Positions 25,539 to 33,687 of a DNA stretch of 35,207 bases are shown piece by piece. Where the stretch lies: contig DATKEH010000231.1 in assembly GCA_035546355.1 (NCBI GenBank), forward strand, positions 1 through 35,207. Reading direction: 5' to 3'. A model generated the notes under the pieces. It had not been told where the DNA came from. It searched no databases and saw nothing but the letters and a program-made list of their open reading frames with translations. A program made the translations under genes and the position numbers. Within the stretch, counting starts at the first letter, position 1. Each line of letters starts with the position of its first letter. The stretch comes from DATKEH01 sp035546355 (GTDB lineage: Bacteria; Acidobacteriota; Thermoanaerobaculia; Multivoradales; JAIOJS01).

Positions 25539-26855
25539 CTAGATCGCCGACTCCCCGAACTGAGAGGCGAGGATGGCCAGATCCTGCCCGTCCACCACGC
25601 CGCTGGAGTCGAGGTCCGCGACGGGATCGTAGCGGGCCTGGCCGAGTCCCGAACCGAAGGCCCGGGCCAACCGCACCAAGTCGGCGCCGTCGACCCTCCC
25701 GTCCCGGTCGAGGTCCGCCGACAGCAGGGTGGTGCCCTCGATGACCAGCCTCGCCACCTGCCGCTCGACGCTGTTGGGGGGAGTCGCCAGGTCGCGGCTG
25801 CGATAGCCCACCTCGACGAAACCGGCCAGGGGCTCGGAAGGCCGGAAGGTCAGCGTCAGATTGCCGGAGTCGCCCTCCACCGACGCCCCGACCGCGCGGC
25901 CGTCGACCAAGAGGTCTGTCGCCGAAATGTCGATCCCCTCACCAAAGTCGAAGAGCTGCACCACCAGCTCGGCGTCCGCGGGCACGCCCTCGCTGCCGTC
26001 CGGCGGGTCGACCAGGCCGAGCACCGGCGGCACCTGGTCCCGCTCCTCGAGGACGTTGAAAAAAGTCTCCGCCAACACGTCGAAGCCGGCCGGGTTCGGG
26101 TGCCCCACCGGGTCATCCGGCACGTCGGAGTACAAAGTGTCGAACGGGTCGGGAACACTGCCGAAGACCTCGAACGGATCGGCGAGGAGGCGCTCGGTGT
26201 CGTAGGCCAGGTGGCGCACGCCCCAGGCGACGAGTTGGTTGACATCGTTGTCGGGGTCGCGCGTGGCCGCTGGGATGCGGGGGATCAAGGTGGCGTGGAC
26301 CACCGACAGGCCCTGCCGCTCGGCCCGGGTGGCCATCTGGTCGAGGTTGAAGACGGTGGTCTCGGGGGAGATCTGCAGCGAGATGTCGTTGCTGCCCTCC
26401 ATGAGCAGCAGCACCTCGTGCCCTGGGAGCAGCGTGTCAATGCGGGCGAGTCCCTCGGGGGTGCTCTCGCCGCCAATCCCGGCGTTGGTGACCATGGCGT
26501 CGATGCCGGCCTCCTGAAGCATCTCTTGCAGGCGGGCTGGATAGCCACAGTCCTCGCGGCACTGGCAGGAGCAGTCGTCGAAGCCGACCCCGAGCGTTAT
26601 GCTGTCGCCGAAGGCGAGGTAGCCCACCGCGGCGCCCGCTGGAGCTACCGCGGCCAGGGCGCTCGCCGCCAGCGTGGCAATCCCCCACCAGGCCCCCAGG
26701 CGAGGGCAAGCTGCGCGGACAGCGAACGCGCCGCCGCGGCGCGGCCGACCTCCTTGCAGGGTACGAGAATCTCCCCGACACTCCGCTACCCTCCGGATCC
26801 ATCGTCCTCCGAGAGGGGGGAGGCGAAGCCTTGTTGGACGGTCTGGCGCAATCAT
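25539..26855 (-). CDS. Secreted SGNH/GDSL esterase with Ig-like domain and type I dockerin
   Basis: 438 residues if begun at ATG 26855. A hydrophobic signal-like stretch (about 55-77, IATLAASALAAVAPAGA) comes so late that a start further in is likely, but no good ATG or GTG is present; an AAGGAGGT stands near 26755 without a well-spaced start. The esterase domain (78-270) has AFGDSITLG (Ser85), NAGIGGES (Gly128), EGSNDIS (Asn156) and DPVGHPNPAGF (His252). Four cysteines at 95, 97, 99 and 103 form a compact insert after block I. An Ig-like domain (about 276-372) and a dockerin (379-435) follow, the latter with two calcium-loop repeats, DLDRDGRVDGADLVRLARAF and DLDSSGVVDGQDLAILASQF. It is the only minus-strand gene within the plus-strand half. 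Dockerins usually bind cohesins; none is visible here. Confidence 0.85.
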   Translation of the reverse strand: MIAPDRPTRLRLPPLGGRWIRRVAECRGDSRTLQGGRPRRGGAFAVRAACPRLGAWWGIATLAASALAAVAPAGAAVGYLAFGDSITLGVGFDDCSCQCREDCGYPARLQEMLQEAGIDAMVTNAGIGGESTPEGLARIDTLLPGHEVLLLMEGSNDISLQISPETTVFNLDQMATRAERQGLSVVHATLIPRIPAATRDPDNDVNQLVAWGVRHLAYDTERLLADPFEVFGSVPDPFDTLYSDVPDDPVGHPNPAGFDVLAETFFNVLEERDQVPPVLGLVDPPDGSEGVPADAELVVQLFDFGEGIDISATDLLVDGRAVGASVEGDSGNLTLTFRPSEPLAGFVEVGYRSRDLATPPNSVERQVARLVIEGTTLLSADLDRDGRVDGADLVRLARAFGSGLGQARYDPVADLDSSGVVDGQDLAILASQFGESAI

Positions 26856-26862
26856 CGTCGCG

Positions 26863-26868
26863 TATACT
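26863..26868 (+). promoter_or_regulatory. Candidate -10 element for the 26912-30069 genes
   Basis: TATACT matches the -10 consensus at five of six positions and stands out in otherwise GC-rich DNA, about 44 bases before the GTG at 26912. There is no good -35 at 17 bases; TTGGAC (26834-26839) is too far away. It sits between the start of the divergent esterase gene and the start of the SGNH gene. Confidence 0.4.
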
Positions 26869-26911
26869 AGCGTCTGTACGCCAAGACGGCTTCACCCACC
26901 CCCCTCGACTC

Positions 26912-28036
26912 GTGCGCATCCGTTCCGCGACGACCGCCGCGGCGATCTCGCTGGCTACCTTGCTGGGCCTTTCGCTGGGATCGGCCGCGCTGCTCGACCT
27001 CTACGAGCTGGTGCGCCCGCCGTTCTACCGCGAGAGCTACAGCAGCGCCGCGGTGTTCGCCGGAGATCGGGAGGCCGCGCGCGTGCACTTTCGCGAGTTC
27101 CATCGCCTCGAAGTGGCCTACCAGCCGTTCGTGGCTTGGCGCTACCAACCCTTCACCGGCAGGACGATCACTATTGCCGCAAACGGGTTGCGCCACACCC
27201 CGCAGGCTGCCGTCCGTGGGGCGCCGGTGCTGCGCGTGTTCGGCGGCTCCACGGTGTGGGGCATGGGGTCGGCCGACGGCGACACGCTTCCCGCTGCTCT
27301 GGCGCACGAGCTCGGCAGCGGCTGGCAGGTGGTCAACCACGGCCAGATCGGCTACACCTCCCGGCAGGACGTCGACGCGCTGCTGTCGTCACTGAGCCGC
27401 GAGGAGCCGCTCACCGCCGCCCTCTTCTACGGCGGGGTCAACGATATCGCCGCCCAGTGCCGGGCGGACGTCTCGCTCCCTGGCCACATGGACGAGCCGA
27501 CCTTCCGCCAGCGCCTCGCGCCGCGCCGCTGGTGGCTGCCGCGGCTGTTCCTGGAGCCGCCGGCGGGCGTGCTGGCGCTGGTACGACACAAGTTGGGCCA
27601 CGATCAGGAGGCGCCCTGGATCTGCGACCGCGACCCGGCACGGGCCGCGGCGGTAGCGGAGGAGATCCTCCGCGTCTGGCGGCTCGCCCACGTCCTGGTT
27701 CAGGAGGCCGGCGGGGATTTCGTCGCCGCGATCCAGCCGGTGGCATACTTCGGCCATCCGGAGCACGAGGGGGTGGAGATGGGCGGCTACCCTGGCATGC
27801 GGGCGCAGTTCGAGACCGTCTACCCGCTGCTCAGGCAGCGGATTGCGGCGGCCGGCGACCCCTGGATCGTCGATCTGACGGGCGCGCTCGACGGCGGGCC
27901 GGTGGCCTACTTCGACTTCTGTCACGTGGGGCCGGCGGGCAACCGGCGAGTGGCCGCGGCCCTCTCGCGGGAGGTGCTCGACCGGGACCTGCTGCCCACG
28001 CCCGAGCCAACCACACGCCCATCTCCGAGCCCGTGA
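26912..28036 (+). CDS. SGNH hydrolase-like protein, signal-anchored
   Basis: 374 residues from GTG 26912; the frame is open to 26831 but the extra residues are not signal-like, while the GTG start puts a hydrophobic anchor at about 7-30. The SGNH domain has FGGSTVWGMG (Ser113; GGS rather than GDS, a common variant), NHGQIGYTSRQD, FYGGVNDIA (Asn177) and DFCHVGPAGN (Asp335, His338). A basic/proline segment between 205 and 225 may be a surface loop. Periplasmic acyl transfer or de-esterification is likely but unproven. It is followed with a GTGA overlap by a GT-C enzyme, so the two are probably made together. It is the fourth of the four other full-length SGNH genes in the window to be paired with glycan genes. 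Confidence 0.82.
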   Translation: MRIRSATTAAAISLATLLGLSLGSAALLDLYELVRPPFYRESYSSAAVFAGDREAARVHFREFHRLEVAYQPFVAWRYQPFTGRTITIAANGLRHTPQAAVRGAPVLRVFGGSTVWGMGSADGDTLPAALAHELGSGWQVVNHGQIGYTSRQDVDALLSSLSREEPLTAALFYGGVNDIAAQCRADVSLPGHMDEPTFRQRLAPRRWWLPRLFLEPPAGVLALVRHKLGHDQEAPWICDRDPARAAAVAEEILRVWRLAHVLVQEAGGDFVAAIQPVAYFGHPEHEGVEMGGYPGMRAQFETVYPLLRQRIAAAGDPWIVDLTGALDGGPVAYFDFCHVGPAGNRRVAAALSREVLDRDLLPTPEPTTRPSPSP

Positions 28037-30069
28037 CGGCGCCTGCTGGCGGCAGCCGAGGCGGCGAGTCGGCCGACGCGTCGACCGCCCGGCCCCTCAC
28101 CGGCGTCGCGATGCTCGGTCGCGTCAGCCGTCCCACAGGATGCCGAGGTGGGTCGCGGGCCGCATTGCTGCTGCTGCTCGCTTGGCTCCTGCTGGCGGTG
28201 ACGAGTGTGCGGCACAAGAGCCTCACCTACGATGAGCCGCACCACGTCGCCTACGGCCTGCAGCTGCTGCACGGTGATGCCGACCGCTTCGACGACAGCA
28301 AGATGCCGGTGTCGGCGCTCAACGCGTTGCCCCTGCGGATGGCGGAGGCGCTGCCCGACGGGGGGCTGCGACGGGCGCTCTCGACGCCCTTGGCCAAGCG
28401 CTGGGCGACCATCCTCGCCGGCGCTTTGCTGGGGCTGCTGCTGTGGCAGTGGGCGCGGCAGCTCTACGGCGCTTTTGCCGGAGTGCTGGCGCTCGCCCTC
28501 TACGTCTTCGAGCCCAACCTGCTGGCCCACGCGCGGCTGGCCACCACCGACCTGTACGCTACCCTCACCACCACGTTGGTGCTCTACTGCGCCTGGCGGG
28601 TGTCGCGCGGCGGCGGCTGGCGCTGGGGCGCGGCCACCGCCTTGGCGCTGGGGCTGGCGCTGGTGGCCAAGTACAGCGGCGTCTTCCTGCTGCCCCTGCT
28701 GGGCCTGCTCGGGCTGCTGCGCTGGGGCCCGCTGGCGCTCGAGGCCCTGCGCCGCCGCGACCGCGAGCGGCTGCGCCGCCAGACCCTACGCGCCACCGGC
28801 GCCATCGCCCTGCTCGGCGTGGGCTCACTGCTGGTGGTCAACGCCGCCTTCCTCTTCCGCCGCACCGGCACGCCGCTGTCCAAGTACCCGTTCCGCTCGG
28901 CGACGTTCCAGGACCTGCAGGCGCAGGCGGGCGCGCTGGCCGAGCTGCCCCTGCCGGTGCCCTATCCCTGGCTCGAGGGGCTGGACTGGGTGCGCCTCCG
29001 CGAGCAGACCGGCGACGGCTACGGCATGCGGTACCTGCGCGGCGAGCTGCGCGAGGCCGGCGGCTTCCGCGGCTACTATCTTTGGACGTGGCTGCTCAAG
29101 GTGCCGCTCGCCACCCAGCTGCTGGTGCTCGCCGCGCTGGTGGCCTGGCTCACCCGCCGGCGCCGCTTCGCCTTCCGCCGCGACGAGGCCTTCCTGCTCG
29201 TGCCGGTGGCCTTCTTCTGGGTCTACCTGAACCTCCTGTTCGGCGCCCAGATGGGCATCCGCTTCCTGCTCATCTCCTTCCCGCCGCTGCTGGTGTTCAC
29301 AAGCAGCCTGGCCGCCCAGCCACCCCGCCTGCCGCGCCCCGCCCGCCTCGCGCTTGCCGGGGGCGTCGCGGCCGCCGCCGCCTCGGTGCTCGCCTACTTC
29401 CCCCACTACATCTCCTACTTCAACGAGCTCGTCCCCCGCGGCGAGGGCTGGCGCTACCTCGCCGACTCCAACCTCGACTGGGGGCAGAACCACTGGTACC
29501 TGCAGCGCTGGCTCGCCCAGCACCCGGACGCTCTGCTCAACCCCTACCGCCCGCGCGCCGGGACCGTCGTAGTGGCGGTCAACAACTTCACCGGCATCAC
29601 TCGCGACACACGCTTCCGCTGGCTGCGCGAAAGCGGCCTCGAACCGGTGGGCCACATCGCCCATTCCTTCCTGGTCTTCGAGGTGCCGCCGGAGGTCGCC
29701 GACCACGCCGCCGGGATGGCGCCACGCGGGCCCTGGGTCGAGTCGCCGGGGTTGCCGGGGTTCCGCGCCAAGGTGCGGATCACGCAGCGCGGGCAGCCGC
29801 CGCTGTGGGGGGCGCCGGTCGCCCACTGTCCGGCGCGCACCCTATGCGTCGCCGGCGCGCTCGAGGACGTGCCCGAGGTCCTGGTGCGGGTGGTCCAGGC
29901 CTCACGCGGCCGCCACCGGCTGTCGATCATCCGCTTCACGCCGGCGCGGGTCGAGGCGTGGATCGAGCACCGGGCCACCGGCGAGGTGACGGCCTACGAG
30001 CTGCCGGCGGTCCCCCCCGCTTCGAGGGTGCTCACCGGGCTGGTGGACCGCGCCGCCTTCATGCCGTAG
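28033..30069 (+). CDS. GT39/ArnT-like membrane glycosyltransferase
   Basis: 678 residues from GTG 28033. After a disordered N-terminus (1-42) and a helix (about 43-59), the donor-site loop reads LTYDEPHHVAYGLQLL (Asp67, Glu68), then NLLAHARLATTDLYATL and LVAKYSGVFLLPLLG, the standard GT39 (PMT-type) order. Later FGAQMGIRFLLISFPPLL and YISYFNELV precede a periplasmic part starting with LADSNLDWGQNHWYLQRW, a motif frequent in bacterial members of this family. The C-terminal region (about 545-678) is soluble with Cys residues (HCPARTLCVAGAL) and looks like a small beta-domain. Expected donor is a polyprenyl-phosphate hexose; acceptor unknown. It ends the transcription unit that starts at 26912; a 121-base gap follows. 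Confidence 0.87.
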   Translation: MTAPAGGSRGGESADASTARPLTGVAMLGRVSRPTGCRGGSRAALLLLLAWLLLAVTSVRHKSLTYDEPHHVAYGLQLLHGDADRFDDSKMPVSALNALPLRMAEALPDGGLRRALSTPLAKRWATILAGALLGLLLWQWARQLYGAFAGVLALALYVFEPNLLAHARLATTDLYATLTTTLVLYCAWRVSRGGGWRWGAATALALGLALVAKYSGVFLLPLLGLLGLLRWGPLALEALRRRDRERLRRQTLRATGAIALLGVGSLLVVNAAFLFRRTGTPLSKYPFRSATFQDLQAQAGALAELPLPVPYPWLEGLDWVRLREQTGDGYGMRYLRGELREAGGFRGYYLWTWLLKVPLATQLLVLAALVAWLTRRRRFAFRRDEAFLLVPVAFFWVYLNLLFGAQMGIRFLLISFPPLLVFTSSLAAQPPRLPRPARLALAGGVAAAAASVLAYFPHYISYFNELVPRGEGWRYLADSNLDWGQNHWYLQRWLAQHPDALLNPYRPRAGTVVVAVNNFTGITRDTRFRWLRESGLEPVGHIAHSFLVFEVPPEVADHAAGMAPRGPWVESPGLPGFRAKVRITQRGQPPLWGAPVAHCPARTLCVAGALEDVPEVLVRVVQASRGRHRLSIIRFTPARVEAWIEHRATGEVTAYELPAVPPASRVLTGLVDRAAFMP

Positions 30070-30190
30070 CAGCCGACGAGGCTCCGCCTGGGACCGCCGA
30101 GCCACTCGAGAGCGTCGCCCACCGACGCGCCCACGAGCCCGGCCGCCGCTCGCGCCGAGTCCCCCGGGCGCGTGCTATCCTGCGCGGCCC

Positions 30191-31135
30191 ATGGGCATCG
30201 CGCGCGGCACCATCCGGTTGCTCCTCGAGGAGCACCGGCGCCACCCCTTCACCGGCTGCTCGATCCTGCAGCTGGGCCGCTCCACCGTCTACTGCACTCG
30301 GCGCGAGCTCGCGCGCTGGGCCGCCTGGCACGACGTGCGGCTCGCGCCGGTGGCCGAGCCCCGGCTCTCCCACGACCCTCGCCTGGCGCGCCAGGGCTGC
30401 CTCGACGACCGCACCTTCTTCTCGTCGCTCGGCTTCGCGGAGGTGCGCAGCTGCGACATCGCCGACTGGGAGGGTGCCGACTACCTCTTCGACCTCAACC
30501 GGCCGGCCCCCGAGGAGCTGCATGGGCGCTTCGACGTGGTGTTCGAGACCGGTACCTCGGTGCAGGTCTTCGACCTCCCCGAGCTGCTCCACAACGTTCA
30601 TCGGCTGCTGGCCCCCGGGGGGCGCGCCATCCACGCCGCGGTGCCCAGCAACAACCACGTCGACCTGGGCTTCTACATGGCCTGCCCGACGCTGTTCGCG
30701 GACTACTACGCCGCCAACGGCTACTCGCTGGACGCGCAGTACCTGTGCGAGTACGTCCCCTACTGGCACGCCGCGCGCCTCCACAGCGAGCCGTGGAAGA
30801 TCTACCGCTACACCCCGGGCAGCCTGGACGCGGCGAGCTACGGCCGCTTCGGCGGCCGGCAGGTGGCGGTGTTCGCGGTGGCCACCAAGGCCGAGGGGGC
30901 CACGGGCGGCGTGGTGCCGCAGCTCGGCCAGTATCGACGCAGCTGGGAGCGGTACGCCGACCGCGCCGCTCACCCGGCGGCCCCCGCCGGCGAGCTGGCC
31001 CGGGTCGGCCGCCTCGAGGGCCTGCTGCGCCGCCACCCCGCGCTGGCGCGGGCGACCCGGCCGGCCAAGTGGCTGGTCGAGCGCCTGCACCGCCTGCGCC
31101 CGGGGCCGATGCCCCCGCTGGTGGCGAGGTACTGA
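30191..31135 (+). CDS. Class I SAM-dependent methyltransferase-like protein
   Basis: 314 residues, cytosolic. The post-I region is typical of class I methyltransferases: GRFDVVFETGTSVQVFDL (motif II region) and LLHNVHRLLAPGGRAIHAAV (motif III). The SAM-binding glycine loop is poor: SILQLGRSTVYC stands where DxGxGxG would be expected, a form that occurs in some polysaccharide-locus methyltransferases. The later part (YMACPTLFADYYAANGYSL, then YVPYWHAARLHSEPW) has the pattern of a sugar- or phosphosugar-modifying enzyme of such loci. The C-terminal 70 residues are basic. ATG at 30191 has no clear ribosome-binding site. Whether it binds SAM or only has the fold is uncertain. Next gene after 33 bases. 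Confidence 0.65.
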   Translation: MGIARGTIRLLLEEHRRHPFTGCSILQLGRSTVYCTRRELARWAAWHDVRLAPVAEPRLSHDPRLARQGCLDDRTFFSSLGFAEVRSCDIADWEGADYLFDLNRPAPEELHGRFDVVFETGTSVQVFDLPELLHNVHRLLAPGGRAIHAAVPSNNHVDLGFYMACPTLFADYYAANGYSLDAQYLCEYVPYWHAARLHSEPWKIYRYTPGSLDAASYGRFGGRQVAVFAVATKAEGATGGVVPQLGQYRRSWERYADRAAHPAAPAGELARVGRLEGLLRRHPALARATRPAKWLVERLHRLRPGPMPPLVARY

Positions 31136-31168
31136 GGGGCCCCGACGCCGGGTCGCAGCGGGGAGGGC

Positions 31169-32452
31169 ATGAGCAGGGAGCCCGAACACCCCACCGGCCC
31201 GCCCCCCGCCGGGGTGGGCGGGCTGCCCCCCGCCTGGCGGCGGCGCCTGCGGCTGCTCCGCCCGGGCGTGCTGCGGCGCGAGTCGATCCGGGTGGCGCGC
31301 AAGCTGCTGCGCCGCGCGCGCCGGATCGAACGGCGGGTGGTCCGCCTGGAACCCGCCGGCGGGGCGCGCGGGGAGGCCCTCTTCTCCTTCGTCGTCGACC
31401 CCTTCTGCCTCCCCCCCGGCGCCGAGCCGTCCCTCGACCACACCCACGACTGGGAGTCGCTGCAGATGGCCCGCACCCTGGTGGAGCTCGGCTTCGCCGT
31501 CGACGCCATCCACTGGACCCACCCCCTGCCGCCGCGCCGCACCTACGACCTGTTCGTCGACGTGCGGCTCAACATGGAGCGCTTGGCGCCGTCGCTGCCG
31601 CCCGGCTGCCTGAAGGTGCTGCACATCGAGACCGCGCACTGGCGGTTCCACAACGCCGCGCAGCGGGCGCGGCTGGAGGAGCTGCGCCGCCGGCGCGGGA
31701 TCGAGCTGCCGCCCCATCGGCTGCTGGAGGAGAACCGCGCCATCGAGGTGGCGGACTGCGCCACCATCCTCGGCAACGAGCTCACCGCCTCGACCTACGC
31801 CTTCGCCGGCAAGCCGCTGCACCGGGTGCCGATCTCCAACCCCATCCTCTACCCCTCTCCGGCGGGGAAGGACTTCGCGGCCTGCCGGCGCCGCTTCCTG
31901 TGGCTGGGCAGCGACGGCTTCGTGCACAAGGGCCTCGACCTGGTGCTGGAGGCGTTCGCCGGGCTGCCGGGCTACGAGCTCACGGTCTGCGGCCCCTTCT
32001 TTCGCGAACCCCGCTTCGAGATCGCCTTCTGGAGCGAGCTCCACCACACCCCCAACATCCGGACGCTCGGCTGGGTCGACGTGGCCAGCGAGCAGTTCCG
32101 CCGCCTGGCGACAGCGACCCTGGCAATGGTGTACCCCTCCTGCTCCGAGGGGGGCGGCGGCAGCCTGATCACCGCCATGCACGCGGGGCTGATCCCGCTC
32201 GCCACCCGCGAAGCCAGCGTCGATCTCGAACCGGGATTCGGCGTGCTGCTGGAGGACCCGACGGTGGAGGGGATCCAGGCGGCGGTGCGCCGCCTCGCAG
32301 ACCTGCCGGCCGAGCGGCTGGAGGCGATGGCGGTGGCTGCTTGGCGGCACGTCCGCACCCAACACACCCGCGAGCGGTTCGCGGCCGGCTACCGGCGGGC
32401 GATGCGCGAGATTCTCGCCGGGGCCGGGTTTCGCGGAGGCGTGGGGGAATAG
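31169..32452 (+). CDS. GT4-like glycosyltransferase
   Basis: 427 residues; GGGGAGG stands five bases upstream of ATG 31169, one of the better ribosome-binding sites of the window. A basic, proline-containing N-terminus (1-65) precedes a GT-B fold: FVVDPFCLPPG, DHTHDWESLQMARTLVELG and HIETAHWRFHNAAQ in the first half; then RFLWLGSDGFVHKGLDLVL, LTVCGPFF, NIRTLGWVDVASEQF and YPSCSEGGGGSLITAMHAGL in the second. The E-x7-E donor motif has Glu first but Thr second. WLGS..FVHKGLDL and the Pro-rich start match a family of GT4-like enzymes often next to methyltransferase genes in polysaccharide loci. It would act in the cytosol, probably on a lipid-linked intermediate. Confidence 0.82.
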   Translation: MSREPEHPTGPPPAGVGGLPPAWRRRLRLLRPGVLRRESIRVARKLLRRARRIERRVVRLEPAGGARGEALFSFVVDPFCLPPGAEPSLDHTHDWESLQMARTLVELGFAVDAIHWTHPLPPRRTYDLFVDVRLNMERLAPSLPPGCLKVLHIETAHWRFHNAAQRARLEELRRRRGIELPPHRLLEENRAIEVADCATILGNELTASTYAFAGKPLHRVPISNPILYPSPAGKDFAACRRRFLWLGSDGFVHKGLDLVLEAFAGLPGYELTVCGPFFREPRFEIAFWSELHHTPNIRTLGWVDVASEQFRRLATATLAMVYPSCSEGGGGSLITAMHAGLIPLATREASVDLEPGFGVLLEDPTVEGIQAAVRRLADLPAERLEAMAVAAWRHVRTQHTRERFAAGYRRAMREILAGAGFRGGVGE

Positions 32453-32459
32453 CGGCGCC

Positions 32460-33245
32460 GTGACCGCGCCCACTCGGCCCGTGCGCCGCGGCCCGTGCGA
32501 ACAGTACGGCGCGGTGTACCTCTCGCCGCACCTCGACGACGCCGTGCTCTCGTGCGGCGGCCAGATCCACCGCCGGGTCACCGACGGGGAAGCGGTGCTG
32601 GTGGCGACGGTGGGGACGGCCGACGAGCCGCCGCGCCCGTGGCCGCCGCTGGTCGCCAAGGTGCACCGCACCTGGGGATTACCCTCCCGGGTCGCGGCTG
32701 CTCGGCGCGCCGAGGACGCCGCCGCCTGCGGGCTGCTGGGGGCCGACTGGCTCCATCTCGGCCTGCCGGACGCGATCTACCGGCGGAGGCGAGACGGAGG
32801 CGCTCTCTATCCGACCCTGCGCTCGCTCTTCGCCGGCGCAGCTCCCGAGGACAGTGGTTTCGCCCAGGTCATCGTCGCCGCGCTCGAGCGACGGCTCCCG
32901 CCGCACCGTCAGCTTCTCGCACCGCTCGGCGTGGGAGGTCACGTCGACCACCTGCTCACCCGCCAGGCGGCCGAGCTGCTGGCCGCTGCTACCGTCAGTC
33001 TGTACGAGGACTTTCCCTACGCCGCCGAGCGCTGGCGGCGGCGCAATTGGCAGCACCTGGCGGGACCCGACCGGGTGCCTGGCGTGGTTCCCCTGCGGGC
33101 TGAGGACCTGGAGGCCCGCTTGCGCGCCGCTCTGGCTTACACCTCACAGCTGCGCCCGCTCTTCGGGACCGCGGAAACCCTCCGTCGGCGCCTCGAGCGG
33201 CACGTCCGCCGGGTCGGCGGGGAAGTCCTCTGGCGGCAAGCTTGA
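32460..33245 (+). CDS. PIG-L family N-acetyl sugar deacetylase
   Basis: 261 residues from GTG 32460, eight bases after the preceding stop. LmbE/PIG-L enzymes are zinc-dependent and remove N-acetyl groups from amino sugars. The metal motif is YLSPHLDDAVLSCGG (His-x-Asp-Asp), followed by RRAEDAAACGLLGADWLHLG, a standard family stretch, and the second metal site GVGGHVDHLLTRQA. The length is normal and the motifs are intact, so it should be active. It is the last intact plus-strand gene. Beyond it lies a 234-base stretch holding the SGNH remnant, then the IS element. Substrate is not predictable; a lipid-linked or sugar-nucleotide GlcNAc is likely. Confidence 0.92.
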   Translation: MTAPTRPVRRGPCEQYGAVYLSPHLDDAVLSCGGQIHRRVTDGEAVLVATVGTADEPPRPWPPLVAKVHRTWGLPSRVAAARRAEDAAACGLLGADWLHLGLPDAIYRRRRDGGALYPTLRSLFAGAAPEDSGFAQVIVAALERRLPPHRQLLAPLGVGGHVDHLLTRQAAELLAAATVSLYEDFPYAAERWRRRNWQHLAGPDRVPGVVPLRAEDLEARLRAALAYTSQLRPLFGTAETLRRRLERHVRRVGGEVLWRQA

Positions 33246-33330
33246 GGGTGCCGGAGCCGCGACCCGGGACTCGTACGAGCGTCGGCGCAGAGCGCCACCC
33301 TCGAGCGGCCAGCCGGAGCGGACTACGCCG

Positions 33331-33477
33331 GCCGGCGAACGCGTGACCTCTCTCATTCCAGTGGGGATCGTCGGCGAACACCAGCGGAAAGAGCTCCGTC
33401 TGCCGAAAGACCGGCAGCAAGTCGATCACTCGAAGCGAGCGCCTGCGGCCCCTTCGTCGAAGTAGCGGATGGAAGTA
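33331..33477 (-). pseudogene. C-terminal stump of an SGNH hydrolase gene, interrupted by the IS element
   Basis: Directly outside the IS end, the minus-strand frame reads SLRVIDLLPVFRQTEL, then FPLVFADDPHWNERGHAFAG. DPHWNERGH is the C-terminal Asp-His block of SGNH/AlgX-like esterases and acyltransferases, and IDLLPVFR the helix that usually precedes it. After HAFAG the frame continues without family character into the PIG-L gene. No other SGNH block is present; they would lie beyond 35207, across the IS. The frame is the one starting at 33477, not the 81-codon frame that crosses the IS boundary. Confidence 0.75.
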
Positions 33478-33479
33478 GT

Positions 33480-33498
33480 TAGCCCGCCCTTCTCACCA
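33480..33498 (+). repeat. Left terminal inverted repeat of the IS1380-family element
   Basis: Reads TAGCCCGCCCTTCTCACCA inward and pairs with the right end at 35188-35206 with three central mismatches. The same end is seen inverted at 113-132. Confidence 0.85.
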
Positions 33499-33611
33499 CG
33501 CTGACTTATCGAGAGGTTTTCATATTTCTTGGCGACCGGCATCAGGGCTGGTTCGCTCTCGAGCAGCAGCAGTGGCTCGAGGTGGGTTCGCCGAAGGAAT
33601 TTGGACCGTTC
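33480..33611 (+). repeat. 132-base inverted copy of window bases 1-132
   Basis: Perfect identity between bases 1-132 and the reverse complement of 33480-33611. Identity ends at 133 versus 33479, the IS boundary, and on the other side the window begins, so the true repeat is longer. It is the 3' end of two copies of the same IS. Confidence 0.95.
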
Positions 33612-33687
33612 GGCGGGATCAGATCGAAGTGTTAGAGACACCTCCTCCAGGAAGGCGTCTGCGACGGCCAATCCAGAGCTGCAGTTG

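Noticed and set aside
26674..28032. Upstream 450-codon extension of the GT39-like gene
   Set aside because: It runs through the SGNH gene in another frame with shadow-type composition. GTG at 28033 with the GTGA overlap is the real start.
30176..30181. TATCCT with upstream TG as an extended -10 for the methyltransferase gene
   Set aside because: It would place the transcript start within a few bases of the ATG at 30191, has no -35, and such hexamers are easily found by chance. Leaderless initiation cannot be excluded.
33426..33671. 81-codon minus-strand frame beginning in the IS and ending outside it
   Set aside because: It crosses the IS boundary, so its two halves have different origins, and its first part is IS non-coding DNA also found at 1-131. 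No family character.
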